64,000 bases of DNA from Ephemerocybe angulata (Eukaryota > Basidiomycota > Agaricomycetes > Agaricales > Psathyrellaceae): assembly GCA_013368325.1 (NCBI GenBank), contig JAACJK010000171.1:310001-374000 (forward strand). The letters are read 5' to 3'. The position numbers were made by a program, and so were the translations under genes. Shown here piece after piece: positions 31,559 through 41,169 of the stretch. Position 1 is the first letter of the stretch; every line of letters begins with the position of its first letter. The notes under the pieces are model-generated. The model searched no databases, was not told the DNA's origin, and was given only the letters and a program-made list of their open reading frames with translations.

Positions 31559-31586
31559 GATTCAGAGACATCGCATTAAGGGGGTG

Positions 31587-31947
31587 TGTTAGAAGGCAAT
31601 GCTCATGTTACCTTCATCATCATTTGATACATAGCTTTTCGACGCTTCTTTCATTTCATCATTCTATCTGTCATTCTTTCATCATTCTATTCTATCAATC
31701 ATTCCATCTATCATTCTATTGATGGTTGTCACTTTATTGTTCTATTGATGGTTGTCACTTTATTGTTCTATAGATAGATCGATCATTGTTCTCTGACTCT
31801 ATTGTTCCGTAAATAGATCGATCATTGTTCTCATACAGTATATAGTCCACACTGTGAGCAGTTGAGTCCCCATCGAACTCTTCCCACTCACAGGTGCATA
31901 TCATGTATATCGTATAGTTATTACAAGCCTAATCGAACTCTTCCCAC
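31587..31947 (+). repeat. 3' LTR of copia-2 (right end abuts element B)
   Basis: It starts TGTTAGAAGG directly after the purine tract AAGGGGGTG, 28 bp past the pol stop. It contains imperfect tandem repeats: a unit with ATTGATGGTTGTCAC twice (about 31720-31765) and AGATCGATCATTGTTCTC twice (about 31775-31830). The end is uncertain because element B begins there. Confidence 0.6.
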
Positions 31948-34600
31948 TTGTGGGAAGTAGACCACCACTTCGCGTGGCAGATTCCTTGGCCATTTATTTC
32001 AGAAACCTGTCGAACTTTCCTCTCTTCAGCTACTCTTTCAATCTGGAGACTGGCCACAACTGGTCATTCAAGTTAGAAGGTGACTAAAGGAGTGTACACA
32101 GAAACAATGGCAAAAGTAATGTGAGTACATAACATGAGATATATGTCAGCTGTAATCAGAATTTTTGTACACCACACAACCAACACGCTCGGGGTTTGCT
32201 CGGGGTGGAGTATTTCAAATTTGGTTTGGCCGAAACCGAGAATGATCACGCAGGCTGCCATGTTCAACATTCACTGACTCGAATGTGATTTATGCTTAAG
32301 CAACGTACATTTCTAAAAGTTTCTGTGAACTTTACAGTATTTATTGGAGGACAGGATCACCGAAGAATCCACTTTTGCGTGGATGGGCGCTTATACGAGC
32401 GCGCGTGATCAGATTGGCTTGCCAACCCGGGCGCTTTCCACTGCTTCCCCTGCCTCCCATCGTCTACCCAACTTACCTCAGGGAATAGAAGACACTGAGG
32501 AGCAACTGCTGTACACGGTGCAATTCTGAACGAGAATAATCAAAGGTGAGCAGTCGAACACAAGGTGAATGTCTGTGACACACCTCTGACTTTGCTGACG
32601 GCGTCCAGATCTGCCGAACAGCGCACGACGACTCCGAAGGCCCTCTACCAGTCGAGGATTCGAAGGACGGAGCCGCGAATGCCGATAAGTCGAAGCCAAC
32701 TCTCGTAGCAGGCCCCCAACGCCAATTTACAGTCACAACCGCACTCCACCACTTGCGAAATCAGCGTACGCCCACCAGCAGCTGTCCGGAATCAAGGCAT
32801 GGGCAATGACGGTGGGGGAGGCTGGAGTGCGCAGGGAGCTATGGTGAGTCGTCAGGGAGATCGAACGGGGAACAGAAATCTCACTTTTATTCCTGACACA
32901 GCGTGCGCATGGGCTGCGAATGCCCAAACTCCGAGCTGGGGCTCAGGTGTCTGCAGAAAGGTCAGTGACCGCCCAGCTCAGATTCGTGGAGTGCGCACTT
33001 ACCATTTCGTGCAGCCCGTCGTTCACGACGACTACGGCAGCGCTGACGTCTGCAATGAAGGTTCCCCGCCTTTCAGCATCGCGTCCAACTCCAATGCTCG
33101 GTACTCCCAACCCTTCCCAAGCACCCACAACCCGCGCCGATTTCGACAAGACAGGCAATGGCGAGAATCAACGACGACGGTTGAAATCGCACCACAACCC
33201 GCCCCGACTTCGACGACACAGGCGATCACCGACGTACATCTCGCTTGCCCCTCCCAGCATTCACAAAGCAGCGCATGCCATGCGCACTCCCACCCGCATA
33301 CTCGTTCATTCCACTCGGCGAGTAGCAATTTCCATCGAAAAATACCCGAATACATACTCACCGACGTCGTTGCCTTGCAGTTTGTGCGCCCACCCTCACC
33401 TCTGGTCGTCGTCCGCAATGATGCCCTGTAGATGTTGGGTTGGTTTGTGCTTGTGCGCGACGAGCCAAAGCCCTCGACCTCGTTCGAGGGACGCGAGGCT
33501 CTTGACGTCGTCAGATGTGGCGAGCTCTACCATTGCGCGACTTCGGAGGGCGAATCCGTCCCGGATTACTTGGACGCTGCGGAGCTCGAGCTCTCGTTCT
33601 TTGGCGGTGAGGTCGGTTTCGTAGGCTTGGAGCTCGGATTGGGCTGCTGCGACTTTGGTGGTGGTTGGTGCAAGGGAGCGCGGTTGTTGTTGACTTGTAC
33701 CGGGGAGGTGGTGCACCAGGTAGGAAAAGCAGCGTAGGCGGCGAAGCTGGCCTGGGACGGCTGCGATGAGGCGAGAAGCGCAATAGCGACGAACCGTGCG
33801 ATTTGTGAATGTGTTGCAAGCAGAGCTGGTAACCTCTGAGCGCTGTGGACGGGCATGTTACGACGATATGGAGAGCGACATCGCTGCGTCGTCTGTGGGA
33901 TCGCCGTCCTGCTCAGCTTGGAGAAACTATTCGCATCGAACGACGCACCGCTCTAACTATGCCCGAGCAAAAACACCTTCACGACTCCCTTCACCTCCTT
34001 CTTCAACCTATTCTTCTCCTTCCTCAACTCCTCACAGATCACATCATTCGTTTCTTCGCCTCCGACTCAGCGCGCTCTCCGGACGTCTCGTTCGCCGGCG
34101 CTCGCGTCAAGACCGCGAGGAGTCATAGTCATCGTATGACAGCGGAATCTTCCTGGCTCTGCTCGTCTTGAGGTAGATATCTAAGTGCGTTGCCCCGCGT
34201 CGCTCGAGGTGAAATTTTCGGTAGACATGGGCGTCGGGAGTTCAAGCACGGACGCTGCGCCTGGGGTCGAGTGAAGAACGGGTGGTGGTAATGGTGGGAG
34301 TGGGCGTTTGAAAAGAGAACGGTGGAGGAGCGGGTACTTAAGTAGACGCGGGCCTTCGGATTTCGGCTTCGCACTGTGCATGGTAGAGTAGGATCATGGT
34401 CTATCATGGTGTTGTTGTGGTCACTGGTCGAAGTCATCGACATACTGAAGTATCGGCGTCGTGATCGTGTGGGAATCAGCTGATACCACTCCCACGGTCA
34501 CGATGCCTTATTCTGAAAAAAAGCTTGGCACCGAAAGTGCCGTGGACAAGTACCCTTGCCAATAAATGGCCAAGGAACTCACAGACGTGGTCACTGGTCA
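31948..34600 (-). mobile_element. DNA element B, relative of element A in inverted orientation
   Basis: The left end TTGTGGGAAGTAGACC followed by TTCCTTGGCCATTTATT (31983-31999) matches the right end of element A. The right end (read on the minus strand from about 34580) TTCCTTGGCCATTTATTGG, then GGGTACTTGTCC and GGTGCCAAGC, matches the left end of element A. The outer right terminus is not clear, so the border at 34600 is approximate. No transposase is seen. A frame at 33396-33716 (minus strand) has a coiled-coil-like stretch (AAQSELQAYETDLTAKERE), but no complete gene could be built. A 40-bp imperfect hairpin lies at about 34460-34505. Confidence 0.55.
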
Positions 34601-34719
34601 GAACTTATCCAAACTTAACAGTTTGATAAGACAGTCTTGTGGTCCACAACGAGGGAAGGATCCGATGTGGTGGAAGGCGGCCCAGCACTTTCTGCAGCCT
34701 TTGCCATTTGGATGGTGTT

Positions 34720-35307
34720 GCTGGAAGAGATTAATCTCGCCTCTTTGCTTATTCCAATTCTTCTTGAAGGTTTCAGACACCTTGTCTGAGACATGTCGGT
34801 CATTGTGGTAATCCCCTCGAACGTTAAGACATAAAACCCCTGAGCTGAGGACCACAAATTCCGGGGACGGTAGCTGGCCTGGAAGAGACACCACATTGGT
34901 AACATTTGCTGCAAAAGATATTTGGTGTCGAAGCCGTATACGTAATCCCAATGGCCATGGCGAACATATTTCGTGGGCCTACTAATCTGTAGTACACGAG
35001 ATGCGGTCTCCAGGCCCAGGACTGGAAGCTCAGAAAGGATTGTCTGATGTCCGATTCTCGCTATCCCTCACGCAACCATGTAGGTACACCGTGGGCCTTC
35101 CCGAGAGTGAATTTCTCGACGGGTGAAAGAAAAAGTAGGCTCAGGTTATCGATGACCATCGCGGCAACCTACGGAGAGGGCAATAGAGATCAGCAACAGT
35201 CTTCCTGAAGTGCATGATAATGTATACCTTGGGCATATCCCAAAGTCTCGACAACTTCAATACTCCAATCCACTTCACCTGTCATATCTGCAGCAGTCAC
35301 TCGCCAT
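34720..35307 (-). pseudogene. Broken BTB-family paralogue
   Basis: Starting at the ATG at 35307 the first bases match exon 1 of the gene at 38836-39980 but with a 4-bp insertion (GTGA). The sequence then jumps to the exon-3 equivalent (WIGVLKLSRLWDMP), so the BTB core is deleted. The exon-4 equivalent is recognisable (SPVEKFTLGKAHGVPTWLREG) but followed by a stop, then GLETASRVLQI, GFYVLTFEG and VSDKVSETFKK in shifting frames. Several frameshifts and stops are present. It directly abuts element B. Confidence 0.75.
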
Positions 35308-36436
35308 GATCGCGCTGGACGGGGGGGAGGAAAGGAAGGTCACGGAACGGATGCACGCATCGAGTCCGAGGGCTTCCGAGGGTCGGTTTCGGCCGGAAGT
35401 TTTGATGGAGATCCCGGGCTTTTTGGTCCGCCCCTGTCTTCGCCTTTGCACCCTTCCACCACTGCAATACACTTCCACAACAGAAGTGAATGCAGGACGA
35501 CGACGACCCCACTATTGTGGACTCACATTCACTGATTCACCTCTACAGTCGTCGACGTTTCTGCCCGCGCCAGGACTGTGACCGCGTTGAGGTTCAACGG
35601 TCACGACCACCATCATCGAGCTCTTGTGCTCAAGGTTCCCAGAAACGAGTCATGAAGCTCGAGCTCGCCTTCTTTAAGCTTCTCCTCACGCTACCCAAGT
35701 CAGGGACGCCTGTTCAGGATATACGAGTCAGCGCGACACGATTCTCAGTCGACCTCACTGCTCAGATGGGTTGGAACAACAAACCCACTCCCTGTTGTAC
35801 AACGGGTGCCACATGAAGCAAGAGCCACCAGCAGCACCCTGAAAGATTATGATCACGACGCTCCAACTGCCCGAGAGTCGCCTTTCCCCTAACATCGGGA
35901 GCCCTTTCCCCAACTCCAGTACATCTCGCCGATGTTGCCGTCAGCCAGCGTTCGTTCTCCTGACGAGGTCGTCGTCTGGTGTGAGCTTTGAAAGGCTGGA
36001 TTCGTGCGACCAGGTCCGCCATGGGTTCCGTCGGTGACACGGCACTCGCATGACCACCCTTTTCGCGCTCGAAGACCCGTCCCCGGACCCCGCCCGCCCA
36101 ACGCCCTCATCCCGTTCCGCTCCTCCTTCATCACGCAGCAGAACGCCTCACACGAGGTCGACACCAACCACTCGATGCCCTCCAAGGTCATCAATCTCAC
36201 CTGAAAAGACCCCTCCAACAACGAGCGCAAGAGTACCGCCGTGTGTTCCCAAAATACGTGTTCCGGCCGCAGCAGACGAAAGGTGCGAAGGGCGGTGGTA
36301 ATGGTTCGGGGGAAACGGAAAGAGAGAGAGGTGGTGCATTCCCCACGCTGGCCACGCTCCTCGTCGTCGCTCCGTCGACAAACTAGATAAGGACTGCACA
36401 CGCAACGGTTCCACGACCTGACTTTCCTCCGCCCCT
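35308..36436. other. Intergenic region between BTB pseudogenes
   Basis: No convincing gene. Low-complexity Pro/Ser/Thr-rich frames occur on the plus strand near 36050-36300 but show no start-to-stop structure with plausible splice sites. The flanking pseudogene starts face away from each other (minus at 35307, plus at 36437). Confidence 0.4.
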
Positions 36437-36885
36437 ATGGCGACTGCTCCAGATAAGAATGCGGACTTCCGAGTCAGCGGCAGCGTCAACTGGAAGCGTA
36501 GGGGCGAAGCGAGGGCATTTCTATCACCAGCTTGTTATGTTCAAAGTGAGTTCAACATCGTTACTGCTTCAGCTTCATTCGCCATAGAATTAATGTGAAG
36601 AAGTTTGCGTAGATTGAAGGTGTGTTTTACACACAGTTCTCGTACATTATTGAGGTCGAAGTTCCTTTCAAATCCATAGGAAGAGTCCTACACATGAATC
36701 GGGGCGATAACCAACCGTGGTTTAATATGACTCTTTCCCACAAGGTACCCCATGATGATCCTGACCGAACCATTTCGCGGATGACATTATTCAACATCAA
36801 GTGGAGAATATATCGTCTAAATAGCGTGGCTAGGTTGCTATGGCTAAAGGAGCCCTTTCCTCGGGCCCTGGTGTCTCAGAATTGA
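36437..36885 (+). pseudogene. Plus-strand BTB-family first-exon copy with frameshift
   Basis: Bases 36437-36545 match exon 1 of the BTB gene at 39980-39870 (ATGGCGACTGCTCCAGATAA) but lack 2 bp near codon 11, which shifts the frame. The splice donor GTGAGT is kept, and a candidate acceptor ends at 36611, followed by ATTGAAGGTGTG as in exon 2 of the family. After that the similarity stops: the open frame to 36885 (EVEVPFKSIGRVLHM) is not BTB-like. It may be a chimeric or heavily diverged copy. Confidence 0.6.
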
Positions 36886-38022
36886 CTGCCCTCGACTCGA
36901 TGGCTATCGCATTGGCTTTCTGCGCTTCGTCCAGCTCATCCTTGAACAGCTCCAGGATCCTTTCACGAACAGCGGCGGATTTGGCGTCCATGTACGACTC
37001 GGTCGGGGCCCTTCTTAAAGTGTTGATGTACACCCCCCAACCATCCGAAGTTTTGAGCAATGGGCCTCCGTATCCGCGGCTACAGTTGGCACATTTGTTG
37101 CTGGGCTCAGCCACGGCGGATAGGACTCCCTTCTGGCGTATACAGTGTCCACAGTATAGTTCCCCATCGAACCAAAGCGTTGAACGCGCAACACTGGGGT
37201 GCCTTGAGACCTCGCCTCTAGCTGTCAAGAGGCGAAACATGGTTTCCCATCCGAGCATCTTCATTTCCTCCAGCGATGCTTGAGTGATATCGGTGACAAG
37301 GGAGCAATATCCCTCCTCTATCCAGGTCGGTACGCTGTAGCGTGTTCCAAGCTTCACTTTCTCCACAGCAGACATCTCCTTTTTGCTCATCCACAAAATC
37401 GCATGATTGGCTATCTGTGGGTTGAAATTAGTTTCGAGTCAGTAAACAACGGACGCTCAATATGATACGAGCGATGAGCTTCTTACGCGGGGCATATCCC
37501 AGAGCCTCGCCAGTTTCAAGACACCGGTCCACTGCTCCATCGAAAACCTCTCTTCTTCTGCACCATCAAATTCCCTGGGGAAGCCGTACAACTCGAATGA
37601 ATATGTTGAAGACAGTATCATTGAGGAAGACGCTCTCACATCGGGTACATCACTTCAACCAAGCACTCAAACTCGTCATTTGTGCATCCAACGAGCTTGA
37701 TGGGATTTTCGTCTGTTACACCCTCCCTTGAATTAACTCCATTGACGTTTGGACCTTGTGGGAGGGAGAACATGTCTGGGAAGACGGATTGCGACCATTT
37801 CTCAAAACCATATCGACAGACCCGGTGCACTATTCCTTCCACCTAGAGTGTAGGTCGAGCACAGTGCTAGTGAGTCACGACGACGATGAAGGAAGATGGG
37901 AGGGGCGCTCTCACCTCGAAGGCAACCGTATCGTGGTAGAACCGACCTCGCTTGACGGCCGATCTACTATCTGGAGGGGTTGAGCTCTCCGTAGGTCTAA
38001 GATTGAGATCGGCCTCCGACAT
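36830..38022 (-). CDS. BTB/POZ domain protein 1, 327 aa
   Basis: Exons on the minus strand: 38022-37915, 37842-37640, 37574-37487 and 37414-36830; introns of 72, 65 and 72 nt, all GT-AG, with frame preserved. BTB hallmark sequences: GRFYHDTVAFE (residues 26-36), VEGIVHRVCRYGFEKWS, MFSLPQGPN, then NPIKLVGCTNDEFECLVEVMYP and EQWTGVLKLARLWDM. The C-terminal exon carries the family block VKLGTRYSVPTWIEEGY. It also holds two cysteine pairs, CGHC and CANC, that could bind zinc. BTB domains mediate dimerisation and often recruit Cullin-3, but no partner domain is visible here. Same exon structure as the neighbour at 38836-39980. Confidence 0.85.
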
Positions 38023-38835
38023 ATATTCAATCCAAAGATCTGAGAACTGAGTGGGGGAAGAAGATGGTGATCACGATGAAGGCCTCGCATCGGGACCTCG
38101 AAGTGTGACACAATACATGGACATGTGGCGTGTCCCGAAGGACCATTTTGAGCGTCCGAACAGCTTATGTGGTGAGTATATACCCTGGGCATGCAACTTA
38201 AATCTTGGGGTTCAGCCCAGTGGACTTAGGCAACGATCATTTAGTCTCTGTAGAAGAGCCAAAGGCCAGCGTAACATATACGGACGGGGTGTAGAGAGTC
38301 CATTACGCACCGTGAATGCTCCTATCGATAAGGGTTCATTTAATAGTGGTGCCTGCCTCGAGGCGCGCTTCGTGTATTCTCGAATCTCGTGACTTCAATG
38401 CATACGATATTCACCGTGAAGGGATCATAGAGGCATTCACCAAGTTTAGACCTGCGCTCAAGTTTCTGCGCGCAAGCGCCTGATGGGCGCTTATCGGCTG
38501 AGAAGAAACCAAAAGATCCGCTGGGAATGGCAAGAATCTAGAATGAATAGTCCCTGGAGGACGAAAGTGGATCAAAAGTGGATAGTTTTTGTGAAGTTAT
38601 TTGGCGAGGAAAGGGAGTTTAAAGAAGTAACGCGTGCGGACGCTTTATTTACTCTATCGACTCGCGCTACGATGGGAAGACCTCGAGGTGCTTAGAACTT
38701 GATTAATAAAAGTGTTGAAGCTAATTTGTGGTTACTCGCGATGAAGGACTGGAAATTCAGAGATAGCTACGTTTTCTGGGTGTCCATTCAACATCGTCCG
38801 CGTGCCTCACGATGTGATTGCGGAAGGGTGCTCGA
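38023..38835. other. Spacer between the two BTB genes
   Basis: Contains the upstream region of BTB gene 1 and the 3' flank of BTB gene 2. GCGCAAGCGCCTGATGGGCGCTTATC at about 38470-38496 is an inverted GCGCTTA-type motif that also recurs elsewhere in repeats. No gene seen. Confidence 0.4.
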
Positions 38836-39980
38836 CTATTTTTTGTCCGTGTCCTCAATCCTTCCACCCTTCACCTCAGGGCCAGGATCGTTCCGCCTCC
38901 GGGCCTCTTCCAACTCTTCCTTGAAGACCTCGGACACCTGTGCAGCAATCGTGGTGGGCACGAAGGAAGGGTCCGAAGGCAAGCCTTGAAAAGCAGTGAC
39001 ATAAAAGCCGTATCCCGAGGTGGATGGGTTTTGATTGCAGTATGTGCAATCGCGCGGAAGGTATGCAGTGAACACTGCTGGCGTACGGCGACCATGGCCG
39101 CTGCGGAAGCAAAAATTGCAGAAAATATCCGACTTGTTTGCAGTGAAAGAACGCGTCGCGGCTGCAAGGGTAGCCTCGCGGTAATTTTCGTCCCTAGCCC
39201 ATATAATGCGGAAGGCAGTATCTGAACCGAGGTCCTGCATCTCAGCAAAAGAGGGTTTGGAGGTGCCAGAAACCAAGGCCGCATATCCTTCTTCCAGCCA
39301 TGTCGGTACACCGTACGCCTTGCCGAGGTTGATTTTCTCGACATTTGTGAGCTCGAGCGCACTCATCTTCTCGATGGCAATTGCAGCAACCTGTGATATA
39401 GAACAACGTTAGAGGCACAACCCGAGTCGGTCCACCATCTGAGACCAGCGGTTGAAGCAACTGAATGAAATACCTCACGCATTTCCCACAGCCTTGAAAG
39501 CTTCAAAACCCCAGTCCAGCGCTCCTTCGTGAGCGTCGAGTGACGCAAGTCTTCCCTAAAATCATGATGGATGAGTATACAGTGAGCAAAAACAGAAGCA
39601 TGATCGCATTGCCTGCGATACTCCACGCACTGTGGATACAGAACCTCTAAGAGACTCTCAAATTCGTCATTCGTACACCCGGAAAGTCTGATAGGATTTT
39701 CATCCGAGTCCCCCTCTTTCTCCCCAGGACCCTGTGGAACCTTAAACATATCCAGGAAGAACTGCGACCACCGGATAAGTAGATCCCTCGAGATGCGATG
39801 AAGAACGCCCTCAATCTATTCAGTCTTTGAGTATCTCATCAAGTTCCCCGTGAGACAGGTCAAACTCACTTCGAACGTAACAAGCTGGTGATAGAATTTC
39901 CCTCGCTTCGCCCCTACACTTCCAGCTGACGCTGCCGCTGACTCGGAAGAGTCCGCATTCATATCTGCAGCAGTCGCCAT
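38836..39980 (-). CDS. BTB/POZ domain protein 2, 310 aa
   Basis: Exons 39980-39870, 39815-39631, 39555-39474 and 39390-38836, introns of 54, 75 and 83 nt, GT-AG throughout. The N terminus is Ala/Ser-rich (MATAADMNADSSESAAASAG), then KFYHQLVTFE and IEGVLHRISRDLLIRWS start the BTB fold; MFKVPQGPG, NPIRLSGCTNDEFESLLEVLYP and ERWTGVLKLSRLWEM continue it. Exon 4 has INLGKAYGVPTWLEEGY and cysteine pairs CNFC and CTYC. It shares intron positions with BTB gene 1 and is the closest intact relative of both nearby pseudogenes. A 40-base T run lies 149 bp upstream of its start. Confidence 0.86.
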
Positions 39981-40126
39981 ACTCGCTTTGGACGGGCGGA
40001 GGAAAGGAAGGTCGTGGGACCGTTGCGTGTGCAGCCCTTTATCTAGCTTATCGATCCGCACCGATATAGGAAGGCCTCGAGGCGCGGAGGAGCAGGTCTT
40101 GTGATGTGTGTGCAGTGACGAAGGCG

Positions 40127-40128
<2 letters not shown>

Positions 40129-40168
<40 letters not shown>
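40129..40168. repeat. Homopolymer of 40 T (A on the minus strand)
   Basis: An uninterrupted T40 run upstream of BTB gene 2. Its true length is unreliable in most sequencing data. It might be a poly(A) tail remnant of a minus-strand retroposed sequence or a nucleosome-excluding promoter tract. Confidence 0.8.
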
Positions 40169-40169
<1 letters not shown>

Positions 40170-40367
40170 GTGGAGCTGACGGTGAAGAGGCGCCCGACAA
40201 AAGTGGGCCCTCCTCACCAGCTAGGTTCGCGGCACTAGTCCGCAGTGCTTATAGGTTGTCCAGAAGGGGGAAATGCGCATACGCACACTCACCGGAGTGA
40301 GTAGTGTGGGACTGCGACAGAGTTACCAGCCGGGGAGATGTGTACGAGTAGGTATTAGCCAATCGGC

Positions 40368-40720
40368 CTACCTATTCCTCCCCGGCGGGCGCCTAACTCT
40401 GCCGACACCCACTAAAACCCCCATGTTTGTCGCCCAGTCGGGTGGTAGGGCACTTGAGGAAGCCTCATCAAGTATTGGGTACCATGTACGCTCAATAAGC
40501 TTTCTATTAAGTGCCTTTTTGCCATATGACCGGCGGTTCGTCAAGATACGGTCGTTCCGTAATCTCGCGTTAACTGTCTTGAGCAGTTTGTTCCGTACTT
40601 CGTCTGGGGGAAGGATCTTCGCTGGGTCACTGCCCTTTCCGATCCTCCAGTCACATCTGTTGAGCCAGATGGCGTGTCTTTGGGCGCTTATTGACCTCCC
40701 TCCATAGTAACCCCTCAGGA
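40368..40720 (-). pseudogene. Probable C-terminal remnant of a retroelement protein
   Basis: The minus-strand frame (AIWLNRCDWRIGKGSD, VNARLRNDRILTNRRSYG, KKALNRKLIERTWYPIL, ending PPGRNR) resembles, from memory, the ends of reverse-transcriptase/RNase H-like proteins common in mushroom genomes. No catalytic motif is included and no upstream domain is present. It is listed as a remnant with low confidence. Confidence 0.35.
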
Positions 40721-41169
40721 CTCCCAGACTCCCAAAGCTCGCCAGCGTCACACCCCCACTCTGAGCGCACATAAAGCTCGTGTATATGTATGGTATGCAG
40801 GTATCTAATATACAAAGGGGTAAACGCGAGGATAGATAACTCGATGAAGACATGTCGTAGAAATACAACCCTAGGAGAGAGAGCGCAAGCAAGAAAAGGA
40901 AACCGTCGAAGCAAAGACAGATCCTAAACGTTAAACCGTAAAACGTGGATTCGGAATGGGGATATGCAAGAGGATAGATGTGTGGGGGATAGTAGGTAGG
41001 TATGAAAGAAGTGGTACTAAAACGTGGGTTATGTATCGAGATATAGCAGTCAGATCAGAGCGGGGGCAGCATCAACTCTATCACGCAGAAACGGCGCGCG
41101 AACGAAAGAAGGGAAAATCCAAACCACTCGCAGAAAAAATGGCAAAGGCACAGGCAACCAGCCCACCCC

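Noticed and set aside
33396..33856. Minus-strand gene in element B with signal-peptide-like start and coiled coil
   Set aside because: The two frames do not join through a usable intron and no conserved domain is visible.
34455..34510. Imperfect hairpin as a possible terminator or small RNA gene
   Set aside because: It lies inside element B near its end; repeat-derived structure is the simpler explanation and no promoter is seen.
40106..40300. Plus-strand frame with a poly-Phe stretch
   Set aside because: It is the translation of the T40 run and has no other support.
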